NCBI GenBank assembly: GCA_963763365.1
Contig: CAVXOE010000011.1
Location: 434,001-498,000 of the forward strand
Direction of reading: 5' to 3'
Origin: VAZQ01 sp963763365
Lineage (GTDB): Bacteria > Pseudomonadota > Alphaproteobacteria > Rhizobiales > Xanthobacteraceae
Length of the DNA: 64,000 bases
Under the pieces are notes generated by a model that searched no databases, was not told the origin of the DNA, and saw nothing but the letters and a program-made list of their open reading frames with translations. Positions within the stretch are counted from its first letter, which is position 1. Each line of letters begins with the position of its first letter. Made by a program: the position numbers and the translations under genes. Positions 44,532 to 53,572 of this stretch are shown piece by piece.

Positions 44532-47251
44532 GCAGCGGTGTCCAACCGTTGTGACTCCGCCGGCACGGGCAACATGATCGTGAATACCGCCCCGGTCCGA
44601 TCCGTCCGGTTTCCAGCGGTGATGGTGCCGTTCATGGCCTCCACGAAGCCGCGGGAAATCGCGAGACCCAGACCGGTGCCCGCCCGCACATGGTCGGCCT
44701 TCCGGGCCCGATAGAACTTGTCGAAGATGTGCTCCAAATCGCCGGGCGGAACGCCGTCGCCCTCGTCTAGAACCTGCAGGCCAAGACGGTCCCGATCTCG
44801 CCAACTCTGGATGCGAACCGTAGTCCCGGTTGGGGCATACTTGGACGCATTGTCCAGCAGATTGAACAAGACCTGCTCGAACAGAACGGGATCGACCTTT
44901 ACCATGGGCATGTCTTTGGCCAGATCCACTTCGACCCGATGCTTGGCAAGAATTTTGCTCGTCCGCTCGAGAGCGCTGCCGACAATCTCTCCGAGGTCAT
45001 GCAGCGCAGCGTTCGGCACGATCGCGCCCGATTCCAACTTGGTCATGTCGAGCAGGTTTGCGATGAACCGGTTGAGCCTCTCGGCTTCATCGATGATCGT
45101 GGCGACCAGATCTGCCTTCTCATGTTCGTCGAGTGCATCCGACATGCCCCGAAGGGTGCCCGCCGCTCCGAGGACTGCGGCAAGGGGCGTCTTGAGGTCA
45201 TGCGAGATCGAAGTCAGTAGTGCAGAGCGCAAGCGATCCGTCTCAACCGTTCGCTTGGCCCGGTCCAAGTCCTCGACCAGGCGGACGCGTTCGATGGCGA
45301 GTGCCGCCTGGTCCATCAATGCATCGAGCAGCCGCCGCTGGTCGGGGGTCAGAAGTGGCCCTGGCTTGTCGCCATCAAGGCCGACGATTCCAATGGGGCC
45401 GCGGCCGGTGTGCATCGGCAGGAAAAGGCGTTTTGCGCCAGGGAGCGTATCTGAACCGCGGCCCGCCGGCCGGTTACTTTCCCAAGCCCACTTGGCGGCC
45501 GCCAAATCCGCAGCATCGAGCGCGTCTTCCGGAGGATAGCCCGCCTTGACGGCAATCTGGTCGTTCTCCGGGAGCAGCAAAACAACGCGAACCCTGAGCA
45601 TCAACGCGGTCTGATAGGCGGTTGCCCAAAGCACGTCGTCGAGCGTGCCCGCGCCCGCGAGCTTGCGGCTGAAGGCGTACAGCGATTCCGTCGCGCGAGC
45701 CCGACCCGTCGCGGCGACCGCCTGCGTGCGCACGCGCGCAGCTACGTTGGAGACGATGATCGACATGACAATGAAGAAAAAGAATGCCGCCACGTTAGTG
45801 GGATCGGCGATCGTGAACGTATAGATCGGTGGCAAGAAGAAAAAATTGTAGCAAAGCGATGCTGCGACGCTGGCGACCAGCGATGGCAGCAGCCCATAAC
45901 GGACCGCGACGCCGACCACGGCCGTGAGGAATACGAGGTCGACATTCTCGATGCCGAGCCACGGTTGAATCACCACGCCGACGCCAAGAGCGGTCGCCAC
46001 CGCGACCAGCGCGACGACGTAGGGGCGGAGATTAAACGGTTCGGTTCCCTCCGCGGCGCGCACCGTCTTCTTCGGAATTGGTTCGCCGGCGATGGCGTCG
46101 CCCGCAATGACATGGACGCTAATGTTCCCGGATCGGCGCACGAGATCGTGCACGACGGAGCCGTGAAGAATCTCAAACCACCGAGATCGGGTCGATTTCC
46201 CAATGACGATCTGGGTGACGTTGTAGGACTGCGCATAGCCGATCACGTCGTCGGCGATACGCCGATCGGCGCTCGGGATCGTGACCGCCTCTCCACCGAG
46301 CGCCTCGGTAAGCCGCAGCGTGTCGGCAACGCGATCCCGATCCTCTTCGCTGATCTGTAAGCTGCGTCGGCCCTCCACATAGAGCGCCGTCCAGGGTCCG
46401 TGCAGGCGGTCCGCCAGTCGTTTGGCATATCGCACGAGTCCTGCGGAGCGCGGGTCCTCGCTGATGCAGACAAGGATGCGCTCGCCGGCGGCCCAGGGGC
46501 CGGAGATCGCGCCGGCCTGCATCTGGGTGAGCAACTGCTCGTCGACGCGCTCCGCGGTGCGGCGCAGCGCGAGTTCGCGGAGCGCTGTCAGATTGGCTGG
46601 CGAGAAGAAGTGCTCTAGCGCCCGCCCTGCCTGCTTGGGAACGTAGACCTTCCCCTCTTTGAGGCGCTGGATCAGGTCATCGGGCGTAAGATCGACCAGT
46701 TCGACTGCGTCAGCGCGATCGAACACGGTGTCCGGCACGGTCTCGCGAACGCGGACATGCGTGATCTGAGCAACAACGTCATTCAGGCTCTCGATGTGTT
46801 GAATATTGACCGTGGTGTAAACGTCGATGCCGCGGCTCAACAGCTCTTCGACATCGAGGTAACGCTTCGGGTGACGGCAGCCGGCCGCATTGGTGTGGGC
46901 AAGTTCATCGACAAGGACAATCTGCGGCCGGCGGGCGATGATGCCGTCGAGGTCCATCTCCTCAAGCCATTGCCCCTTGTAGTCGATGAGCTGGCGCGGG
47001 ACGACTTCGAGACCTTCCAGGAGGGCTTCTGTTTCTCGGCGGCCATGGGTCTCCACGACGCCGATCACAATGTCGTATCCGTCTTTCCTCCGGGCGCGGG
47101 CCTGCTGCAGCATCTCGTAGGTCTTGCCGACGCCCGGCGCCGCACCTACGAAGACTCTGAGCTTGCCAACGCGCCCCTCTTCCCGCCGGGCCGCTTCAAG
47201 CAAAGCCTCCGGTGAGGGCCTTTGTTCAGGATTGCGCCGCTGATCTGCCAT
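44528..47251 (-). CDS. kdpD: sensor histidine kinase KdpD
   Basis: 907 aa from the ATG at 47251 (MADQRRNPEQRPSPEAL). N-terminal KdpD domain with Walker-like GAAPGVGKTYEML, a universal-stress-protein domain (ERILVCISEDPRSAGLV), four membrane segments, a GAF region, then the kinase core: H684 in SISHDLKTPLA, N box LLDNASKYAP, G boxes DEGDGVP and GTGLGLAIS. Full-length and intact. Senses K+/turgor and phosphorylates KdpE. 41 bp after kdpC. Confidence 0.95.
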   Translation of the reverse strand: MADQRRNPEQRPSPEALLEAARREEGRVGKLRVFVGAAPGVGKTYEMLQQARARRKDGYDIVIGVVETHGRRETEALLEGLEVVPRQLIDYKGQWLEEMDLDGIIARRPQIVLVDELAHTNAAGCRHPKRYLDVEELLSRGIDVYTTVNIQHIESLNDVVAQITHVRVRETVPDTVFDRADAVELVDLTPDDLIQRLKEGKVYVPKQAGRALEHFFSPANLTALRELALRRTAERVDEQLLTQMQAGAISGPWAAGERILVCISEDPRSAGLVRYAKRLADRLHGPWTALYVEGRRSLQISEEDRDRVADTLRLTEALGGEAVTIPSADRRIADDVIGYAQSYNVTQIVIGKSTRSRWFEILHGSVVHDLVRRSGNISVHVIAGDAIAGEPIPKKTVRAAEGTEPFNLRPYVVALVAVATALGVGVVIQPWLGIENVDLVFLTAVVGVAVRYGLLPSLVASVAASLCYNFFFLPPIYTFTIADPTNVAAFFFFIVMSIIVSNVAARVRTQAVAATGRARATESLYAFSRKLAGAGTLDDVLWATAYQTALMLRVRVVLLLPENDQIAVKAGYPPEDALDAADLAAAKWAWESNRPAGRGSDTLPGAKRLFLPMHTGRGPIGIVGLDGDKPGPLLTPDQRRLLDALMDQAALAIERVRLVEDLDRAKRTVETDRLRSALLTSISHDLKTPLAAVLGAAGTLRGMSDALDEHEKADLVATIIDEAERLNRFIANLLDMTKLESGAIVPNAALHDLGEIVGSALERTSKILAKHRVEVDLAKDMPMVKVDPVLFEQVLFNLLDNASKYAPTGTTVRIQSWRDRDRLGLQVLDEGDGVPPGDLEHIFDKFYRARKADHVRAGTGLGLAISRGFVEAMNGTITAGNRTDRTGAVFTIMLPVPAESQRLDTAA

Positions 47252-47292
47252 CAGCCATCTGTTTTCATCGGGCTGCGCGCGGCCCGCCAATA

Positions 47293-47898
47293 CTACCGCG
47301 GCGCCGCGCGATCCAGAGCCATGTTGAGAGCCAGCACGTTCACATGCGGCTCGCCGAGCAAGCCGAGAAAACGTCCTTCCGTGTGCTCCTGGACGAGCTG
47401 GCGAATGCGATCTTCCGGCATATTGCGGGCCTTCGCAACACGGGCAACCTGAAATAGCGCGGCATCCGGCGAAATATGCGGGTCGAGGCCACTGCCCGAT
47501 GTCGTGACCAGGTCGATCGGAACCGGCGCGGACGAATTTTCCTGCTTGAGCTTGTCGACATCACCCTTCACGCGTTCGACAAGCGCCTTGTTGGTCGGGC
47601 CGAGATTCGAGCCGCCTGAGTTTGCGGCATTGTAGGGTGCGTCGACGTTCTTGGTCGGGTCCTTCGGATCGGGCGCAACAGTCGCCGATGGGCGGCCGTG
47701 GAAGTATTCGTCCTTGATAAATACCTGCCCGATCAATTCGGAACCAACCACCTTGCCGTCCCTCTCGAGCAGGCTGCCCTGCGCCCGCGAGGGGAAGATC
47801 ACGCCTGCGATGCCCGTCATGGCCAGCGGATAGGCGAGCCCGGTGATCAATGTCAGAGCGACGATGAACACGATTGCCGGACGGATTTCTCTCAACAT
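47293..47898 (-). CDS. kdpC: potassium-transporting ATPase subunit KdpC
   Basis: 201 aa. One N-terminal membrane helix (IVFIVALTLITGLAYPLAMT), then the periplasmic domain with GSELIGQVF, YFHGRPSAT and SGSNLGP-like SGGSNLGPTNKAL, plus VTTSGSGLDPHISPDAA, all KdpC marks. Stabilises the KdpAB complex. Lies 11 bp after kdpB. Confidence 0.95.
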   Translation of the reverse strand: MLREIRPAIVFIVALTLITGLAYPLAMTGIAGVIFPSRAQGSLLERDGKVVGSELIGQVFIKDEYFHGRPSATVAPDPKDPTKNVDAPYNAANSGGSNLGPTNKALVERVKGDVDKLKQENSSAPVPIDLVTTSGSGLDPHISPDAALFQVARVAKARNMPEDRIRQLVQEHTEGRFLGLLGEPHVNVLALNMALDRAAPR

Positions 47899-47909
47899 GA
47901 CTTCTCTCC

Positions 47910-50021
47910 TCAGGCGAGGTGCAAGGCCGTGATCACAAGGTCGATGGCCTTGATGCCGATGAATGGAACGATGATGCCACCGATGCCGTAGATCAGCAGA
48001 TTGCGCCGGAGCAGCGGTCCGGCTCCGATCGGGCGATAGCGCACCCCCTTCAACGCCAGCGGAATGAGAGCCACGATGATCAGCGCATTGAAGATGATCG
48101 CGGAGAGAATCGCGCTCTGCGGGGACGACAGACCCATGATGTTGAGTGTCTGTAACTGCGGGTAGAAGGCGAGGAACATCGCCGGGATGATGGCAAAATA
48201 TTTCGCCACGTCGTTGGCAATCGAGAAAGTGGTGAGGGCACCCCGCGTCATAAGAAGCTGCTTGCCGATCTCGACGACCTCGATGAGCTTGGTCGGATTG
48301 GAGTCGAGGTCGACCATGTTACCGGCCTCGCGGGCCGCCTGCGTGCCGGTGTTCATGGCGACGCCGACGTCGGCCTGGGCAAGCGCCGGGGCGTCGTTGG
48401 TGCCGTCGCCGCACATGGCGACGAGCTTGCCCTTGGCCTGTTCGTCGCGGATCAAGCGCAGCTTTTCTTCAGGGGTGGCCTGAGCGAGGAAGTCATCAAC
48501 GCCCGCTTCCGCGGCAATCGCAGCAGCGGTCATCGGGTTGTCGCCGGTGATCATGACGGTGCGGATGCCCATGCGGCGAAGCTCCGCGAAGCGTTCACGG
48601 ATGCCGCCCTTGACGATATCCTTGAGCTGAACGACGCCCAGCAGCTTCCCGTCCTTGGCAACTGCGAGCGGCGTGCCACCGGACTTCGCGATCGCGTCCG
48701 CGATCGCCTGCACTTCACGCATGGTTTCGACGCTGAGGGCCGGCGCAAGAGCGTGGACAGCCGCCGTCGCCCCGACCACGGCAGGCGCAGCATTGAGGTA
48801 GTTCAGGATCGAGTCGACCGCGCCCTTGCGGACCCATGAGCCGCCAACCTCCACACCGCTCATCCGGCTCTGGGCCGTGAACGGAATGAACCTCGCGCGG
48901 ATTTCGGCCAGATCACGCCCCCGAATGCCGTACTTCTCCTTGGCGAGTACGACGATGGAGCGTCCCTCGGGAGTCTCGTCGGCAAGCGAGGCCAATTGCG
49001 CGGCGTCCGCCAGTTCCTGCTCGCTCACGCCGCGCAACGGTTTGAACTCGGTGGCCTGCCGGTTGCCGAGCGTGATGGTGCCGGTCTTGTCGAGCAGCAG
49101 TGTGTCGACGTCGCCGGCTGCTTCGACGGCGCGCCCCGACATCGCCAGCACGTTGAAGCGAACAAGGCGATCCATGCCGGCAATGCCGATGGCGGACAAG
49201 AGTGCTCCGATCGTTGTCGGGATCAGGCTCACGAAGAGCGCGACCAGGATCACCACCGAGACGGCACCGCCCGCATAGGCCACGTAGCTCGGAATTGTCA
49301 CGGTCGCGAACACGAAGATGATGGTCAGCCCGACCAGCAGGATGTTGAGCGCGATCTCGTTCGGAGTCTTCTGGCGCTCGGCGCCCTCCACCAGCTTGAT
49401 CATGCGATCAAGAAAGGTCGCGCCCTGCGCCGCGGTGATGCGCACTTTGATCCAATCGGACAGCACCTGCGTCCCACCCGTAACGGCGGAGCGGTCACCG
49501 CCCGATTCGCGGATGACCGGCGCGGATTCGCCGGTAATCGCCGCCTCGTTGACCGAGGCAATACCATCGATGACCTCGCCGTCCGACGGAATGGCGTCGC
49601 CAGCTTCGACCAGCACAACGTCGCCGATCCTCAGGCTGGTGCCGGCAACCATCTTGTAGCTCCGGCCGGATCCTGTCAGCAGCTTGGCTTGCGCTTCCGT
49701 GCGCGTCTTGCGCAGCGCGTCGGCCTGAGCCTTGCCCCGGCCCTCTGCGATCGCCTCGGAGAAGTTCGCAAATAGCACCGTAACCCACAGCCACACCACG
49801 ATCTGGAATTCGAAGCCGACGTGCCCGGCCCCGGTCACGAGGTCGCGGACCAGGATAATCGTGGTGAGCGCCGTCACGACCTCAAGCACGAACATGACCG
49901 GGTTCCGGACCAATGTCCGCGGGTCGAGCTTGACGAAAGCAGAGCCGATCGCCGGCACGACGATCTTTGGATCGAACAGCGCCGAGACCGGCATGCGCTT
50001 GCGGATATGTGAGGTTTCCAT
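47910..50021 (-). CDS. kdpB: potassium-transporting P-type ATPase subunit KdpB
   Basis: 703 aa catalytic subunit. Phosphorylation Asp D311 in LLLDKTGTIT, actuator TGES at 163-166 (with the serine that is phosphorylated for inhibition in E. coli), and the hinge MCGDGTNDAPALAQAD. The start at 50021 gives the usual N-terminal extension before FDPKIVVPAIGSAFVKLDP. Uses ATP to drive K+ through KdpA. Confidence 0.97.
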   Translation of the reverse strand: METSHIRKRMPVSALFDPKIVVPAIGSAFVKLDPRTLVRNPVMFVLEVVTALTTIILVRDLVTGAGHVGFEFQIVVWLWVTVLFANFSEAIAEGRGKAQADALRKTRTEAQAKLLTGSGRSYKMVAGTSLRIGDVVLVEAGDAIPSDGEVIDGIASVNEAAITGESAPVIRESGGDRSAVTGGTQVLSDWIKVRITAAQGATFLDRMIKLVEGAERQKTPNEIALNILLVGLTIIFVFATVTIPSYVAYAGGAVSVVILVALFVSLIPTTIGALLSAIGIAGMDRLVRFNVLAMSGRAVEAAGDVDTLLLDKTGTITLGNRQATEFKPLRGVSEQELADAAQLASLADETPEGRSIVVLAKEKYGIRGRDLAEIRARFIPFTAQSRMSGVEVGGSWVRKGAVDSILNYLNAAPAVVGATAAVHALAPALSVETMREVQAIADAIAKSGGTPLAVAKDGKLLGVVQLKDIVKGGIRERFAELRRMGIRTVMITGDNPMTAAAIAAEAGVDDFLAQATPEEKLRLIRDEQAKGKLVAMCGDGTNDAPALAQADVGVAMNTGTQAAREAGNMVDLDSNPTKLIEVVEIGKQLLMTRGALTTFSIANDVAKYFAIIPAMFLAFYPQLQTLNIMGLSSPQSAILSAIIFNALIIVALIPLALKGVRYRPIGAGPLLRRNLLIYGIGGIIVPFIGIKAIDLVITALHLA

Positions 50022-50036
50022 GGCGATAACTCCGGA

Positions 50037-51758
50037 TCAATTCGCTGAGAACAGAGTGCCCGCGGTCATCGCGAAATGCTCGACGATGGGTCCAAGCGCG
50101 AGCGAAGGGAAGAATGTGAGGCCGCCGACGATGACGATCACGCCGACGACCAGGCCGACGAATAGGCCGCCGGTGGTCGGGAACGTACCGGCCGACGGCG
50201 GAACCGATTTCTTGGCCGCGAGCGAGCCGGCGATCGCCATCGCCGGGATGATCATCCAGAACCGGCCAACCAGCATCGCGATGGCACCGGTGATGTTGTA
50301 GAACATGATGTTGCCGGTCAGACCCGCAAACGCCGAGCCGTTGTTGCCGGTCTGCGACGTGTAGGCGTAAAGCACCTCGGTGAAGCCATGCGGGCCCGGG
50401 TTCGCCATCGAGGCAACCGCCGTTGGGACCACCACGGCGACCGCCGTCCAGCCGAGGATCATCAGCGGCAGGATCAGAATGGCGAGCATCGCCATCTTCA
50501 CTTCCTTCGCCTCGATTTTCTTGCCGACATATTCGGGCGTGCGGCCGACCATGAGGCCGGCGACGAAGATCGCCAGGATGACGAACAGCAGCATGCCGTA
50601 CATGCCGGCGCCGACGCCGCCCACGATGATCTCGCCGAGCTGGATATTGATCAGGGGGATCATGCCGCCAAGCGCGGTGAACGAATCGTGCATGGCGTTG
50701 ACCGCGCCGCACGAGGCCGCGGTCGTGATCACGGCGAACAGCGCGGACGCAACAATGCCGAAGCGAACTTCCTTGCCCTCCATGTTCCCGCCCGTCAGAC
50801 CTATCGCGGTAAACGCGTCATTTCCATGCGCTTCGGCCCAGTAGCAGACGATGACGCCGCCGATGAACAACACGCCCATGACGGCGAGGATGGCCCAGCC
50901 TTGGCGCTGGTTGCCGACCATGCGGCCGAACACGTTGGTGAGCGCCGCCCCGATCGCGAAGATCGAGATCATCTGCACGAAGTTCGACAGCGCGGTCGGA
51001 TTTTCAAAGGGATGTGCCGCATTGGCATTGAAGAAGCCGCCGCCATTGGTGCCGAGCATCTTGATCGCGATCTGCGACGCGACCGGTCCGACGGCGATCG
51101 TCTGCTTGGCGCCTTCCAGCGTGGTCGCCTCGACATAGGGGCCGAGCGTCTGCGGAATGCCCTGCCAGACCAGGAACAGCGCGTAGACGATACAGATCGG
51201 CAATAGGATGTAGAGCGTGCAACGCGTGACATCGACCCAGAAATTTCCGATCGTCTTCATCGAGGCGCGCGCGAAGCCGCGGATCAGCGCGACAGCAAGC
51301 ACGATGCCGGTCGCCGCCGACAGGAAGTTCTGGTGTGTCAGACCGAGCATCTGCGCGAGGTAGGACAACGTGCTTTCGCCGCCGTAGTTCTGCCAGTTGG
51401 TATTGGTGATGAAGCTCACCGCCGTGTTGAAGGACAGATCCTCTGCCACGGCGGACTGATCCGCCGGGTTGAAGTACGGGATCACGGCCTGCAGCCGCAG
51501 CAACGCATAGAGGATCAGAAATCCGCCGACGTGGAAGAACAGCATGGCAATCGTGTACATTACCCAAGACTGTTCGCGTTTCTCGTCGATGCCGCCGGCC
51601 CAATAGAGCGCCGTTTCGACCGGCCGCAACACCGGCGAGAGGAATGTTCGCTCGCCGTTGAACACACGCGTCATGTAGCCGCCGAGAAACGGCACGATCG
51701 CGACGATGATGGCGCAGTAGAGCAGAATCTGAATCCAGCCGGTGACGGTCATGGCCAT
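50037..51758 (-). CDS. kdpA: potassium-transporting ATPase subunit KdpA
   Basis: 573 aa, about ten membrane helices in four pore repeats. Selectivity-loop sequences FITNTNWQNYGGE, GTNGGGFFNANAAHPFENP and TSQTGNNGSAFAG are conserved. The start is 51758 or the second Met at 51752. Channel-like K+-binding subunit; lies 7 bp after kdpF. Confidence 0.97.
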   Translation of the reverse strand: MAMTVTGWIQILLYCAIIVAIVPFLGGYMTRVFNGERTFLSPVLRPVETALYWAGGIDEKREQSWVMYTIAMLFFHVGGFLILYALLRLQAVIPYFNPADQSAVAEDLSFNTAVSFITNTNWQNYGGESTLSYLAQMLGLTHQNFLSAATGIVLAVALIRGFARASMKTIGNFWVDVTRCTLYILLPICIVYALFLVWQGIPQTLGPYVEATTLEGAKQTIAVGPVASQIAIKMLGTNGGGFFNANAAHPFENPTALSNFVQMISIFAIGAALTNVFGRMVGNQRQGWAILAVMGVLFIGGVIVCYWAEAHGNDAFTAIGLTGGNMEGKEVRFGIVASALFAVITTAASCGAVNAMHDSFTALGGMIPLINIQLGEIIVGGVGAGMYGMLLFVILAIFVAGLMVGRTPEYVGKKIEAKEVKMAMLAILILPLMILGWTAVAVVVPTAVASMANPGPHGFTEVLYAYTSQTGNNGSAFAGLTGNIMFYNITGAIAMLVGRFWMIIPAMAIAGSLAAKKSVPPSAGTFPTTGGLFVGLVVGVIVIVGGLTFFPSLALGPIVEHFAMTAGTLFSAN

Positions 51759-51765
51759 ACGCCTT

Positions 51766-51855
51766 TCAGAACCGCTCGGGCTTGAGCAACGCGTAGGTGA
51801 GGTAGATCATGAGCCCCGCGGTGACGAGGGCTGCGAGCGAATAGTCGAAGATCAT
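51766..51855 (-). CDS. kdpF: KdpF, small membrane subunit
   Basis: 29 aa: one hydrophobic helix beginning MIFDYSLAALVTAG and ending LLKPERF, the typical KdpF C-terminus. An AGGAGAG ribosome site precedes the ATG at 51855. Peripheral stabilising peptide of the Kdp complex. Too short for most gene callers. Confidence 0.9.
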   Translation of the reverse strand: MIFDYSLAALVTAGLMIYLTYALLKPERF

Positions 51856-51865
51856 GGGACTCTCC

Positions 51866-51949
51866 TCAGAGCCGGTCGCAGGCGATCGTGTAGCCGACCG
51901 ACAGCGCGAAAAAGCTGAGCGCAATCGCCAGCATAAGAATGTCCAGCAT
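51866..51949 (-). CDS. 27-residue membrane micro-protein upstream of kdpF
   Basis: ATG at 51949 with AAGGAG in front. The peptide begins MLDILMLAIALSFF and ends GYTIACDRL: a single hydrophobic helix with a short polar Cys-Asp-Arg-Leu tail. It lies 10 bp before kdpF on the same strand. I recall similar '...CxRL' micro-ORFs at this place in other proteobacterial kdp operons, without a known role. It could be a further Kdp subunit or a regulatory peptide. Confidence 0.65.
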   Translation of the reverse strand: MLDILMLAIALSFFALSVGYTIACDRL

Positions 51950-52305
51950 CGGATGCTCCTTGCGACGCCTGATAACCCGCACACAGCCAGCGCTTGTTTC
52001 CGGGCCCCCGTCTTGAGATGGATCAACGGCGGGAATGCCGGGAGCCTGCTTGGCGCCGATCACGTGCCACTTGCCGCATATGTTTTCGAGAGGGATTGCA
52101 AAGCGACGTTATAGGAAACTCATATAGATGCAGGGCAACACGAGCATGTCGCAACGGATACGCGCGCCCGAAGGGGGCGTTGCGGAGTTGGGCTGTAATT
52201 CCCTCTTACGAATGGGAAATTTGGCGAGGAGCCGCGGCCGTCGACGAGTGGAGCATTGGCATCTCGTCTAGACCAGCCGCATGGTAGTATGCACTGGATA
52301 GCCAC
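51950..52305. promoter_or_regulatory. 356-bp divergent region between the kdp operon and the XRE-cupin gene
   Basis: No gene is seen. It must hold the kdp promoter on the minus strand; a possible one is TTGCCC (52138-52133), 19-bp spacer, TATAAC (52113-52108), weak because of spacing. The half nearer 52305 would hold the regulator promoter; TAGTAT at about 52285 is a possible -10 with no matching -35. No riboswitch recognised. Confidence 0.3.
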
Positions 52306-52977
52306 ATGGGGAGCCGTCCTTTGAACAGACCTGCAAGATCGTACAAAAAAGGTCCGAAGAGGGGGCGCATCGATGATCTGACGACCGGTTCGAAGGCACC
52401 GGGATTTGTTCCCCGTACCTTGGAATCGGGCATCGGCGCTGAAGTCCGCAAGCTTCGGAAAGGGCTCGATCTCACGGTCGCCGACCTCGGTGTCGCAGCC
52501 GGCATTTCAAGCGGCATGCTGTCGAAGATCGAGAACGGCACCATATCGCCGTCCCTGGCGACGCTCGACGCCTTGGCAAGGGCTTTGAACGTGCCGATCA
52601 CGCGGCTGTTCGCGGAAACGGAGGAGCGACGCGATTGCTCGTTCGTCAAGGCGGGCACCGGCGTCCGGATCGAGCGACGCGGAACCAAGGCGGGCCATCT
52701 TTATGACCTGCTCGGGCACAGCCTCGCAGGTGACATTGCGGTCGAGCCATACCTCATCACGTTGCGAAGCGACGCAAAGCCCTACACCGAGTTCCGTCAC
52801 GCCGGCGTCGAGTTCATCTATATGCTCACGGGGAAGGTGCGCTATCGCCACGCCGACAAGAGCTATGTTCTCGAGCCCGGTGATGCCTTATTTTTCGACG
52901 CCGCCGCCCGCCACGGGCCGGAAGACCTGATCAAGTCGCCGATGACCTATCTCTCGATCATTATCTATCCGCGCTGA
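52306..52977 (+). CDS. XRE-family regulator with cupin sensor domain
   Basis: 223 aa. Helix-turn-helix at about residues 44-100 (LTVADLGVAAGISSGMLSKIE, then NGTISPSLATLDALARAL), C-terminal cupin at about 145-220 (FRHAGVEFIYMLTGKVRY, LEPGDALFFDA). This two-domain type usually senses a small amine or amino-acid-like ligand. It converges on the N-methylglutamate operon with a 17-bp overlap of coding ends, so it is a candidate regulator of methylamine use (inference). Confidence 0.88.
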   Translation: MGSRPLNRPARSYKKGPKRGRIDDLTTGSKAPGFVPRTLESGIGAEVRKLRKGLDLTVADLGVAAGISSGMLSKIENGTISPSLATLDALARALNVPITRLFAETEERRDCSFVKAGTGVRIERRGTKAGHLYDLLGHSLAGDIAVEPYLITLRSDAKPYTEFRHAGVEFIYMLTGKVRYRHADKSYVLEPGDALFFDAAARHGPEDLIKSPMTYLSIIIYPR

Positions 52978-53572
52978 AAGATTGTCCTGGCTCGGCCGTT
53001 GCGGCGATGCCGTATTCGGCGGCCGCGCCCAATAGCCAGTCGCAGAAGGATTCCGCGAAGCTCCGGAATACAACGACCTCATATCCCGGCGCGTCGTGCC
53101 ACAGGCAGACGCCAATATGGGCTATCGACGTCACGACGGCGCTGCCGGGACCAAAAACAGCAGGGTGCAGGTCGATCAGCACGCCTTTGGACAGCACCGC
53201 CCTCGCGGATGGACCCCACAGACCAAAGCTGACCCGGCCGGCCGACTGATCGAATACGGACGCAGCTTCACCTCCAATTCTCGCGAGCTCCTGCTCGAAC
53301 TCCCTGCCCTCGGCTCGCTGCCGCCCTGCAAGCCACTGGTCAGGCCCGGTACAGATCACGTCGAACGAAGGCCCCCTTACGAATGCCGGACGCAGGGGCA
53401 GTTGGACACCGGCATCGGCGAACCGCATCTTGGCCTCCGCGGTTCGCGCGATGATCGTGGAGAGCGCAATACCGGTTCGCTCGATCACCGTCACTCCGGC
53501 GGTTTTCGAATCGCCTGAGACGCCGCGGAATATCTCGGCAGTGAGCTGAGACGATTTCTGCAGCCTACTCAC
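52961..53572 (-). CDS. mgdD: N-methylglutamate dehydrogenase subunit D (sarcosine oxidase gamma-like)
   Basis: 203 aa, GTG start at 53572 overlapping the end of mgdC (8 bp). SoxG-type folate-domain fragment (FDVICTGPDQWLAG; LWGPSARAVLSKGVLIDLHP). By family alone it is the gamma subunit of heterotetrameric sarcosine oxidase. The gmaS and mgs genes upstream make N-methylglutamate dehydrogenase the better name. Last gene of the operon. Its end overlaps the convergent XRE gene. Confidence 0.85.
   Translation of the reverse strand: MSRLQKSSQLTAEIFRGVSGDSKTAGVTVIERTGIALSTIIARTAEAKMRFADAGVQLPLRPAFVRGPSFDVICTGPDQWLAGRQRAEGREFEQELARIGGEAASVFDQSAGRVSFGLWGPSARAVLSKGVLIDLHPAVFGPGSAVVTSIAHIGVCLWHDAPGYEVVVFRSFAESFCDWLLGAAAEYGIAATAEPGQSFSADR

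Noticed and set aside
52051..52069. Sigma-54-like TGGCACG-N4-CGGC on the minus strand upstream of the kdp operon
   Set aside because: GG-N10-GC spacing holds, but both T of the -12 TTGC box are replaced, and kdp operons are normally KdpE/sigma-70 controlled.
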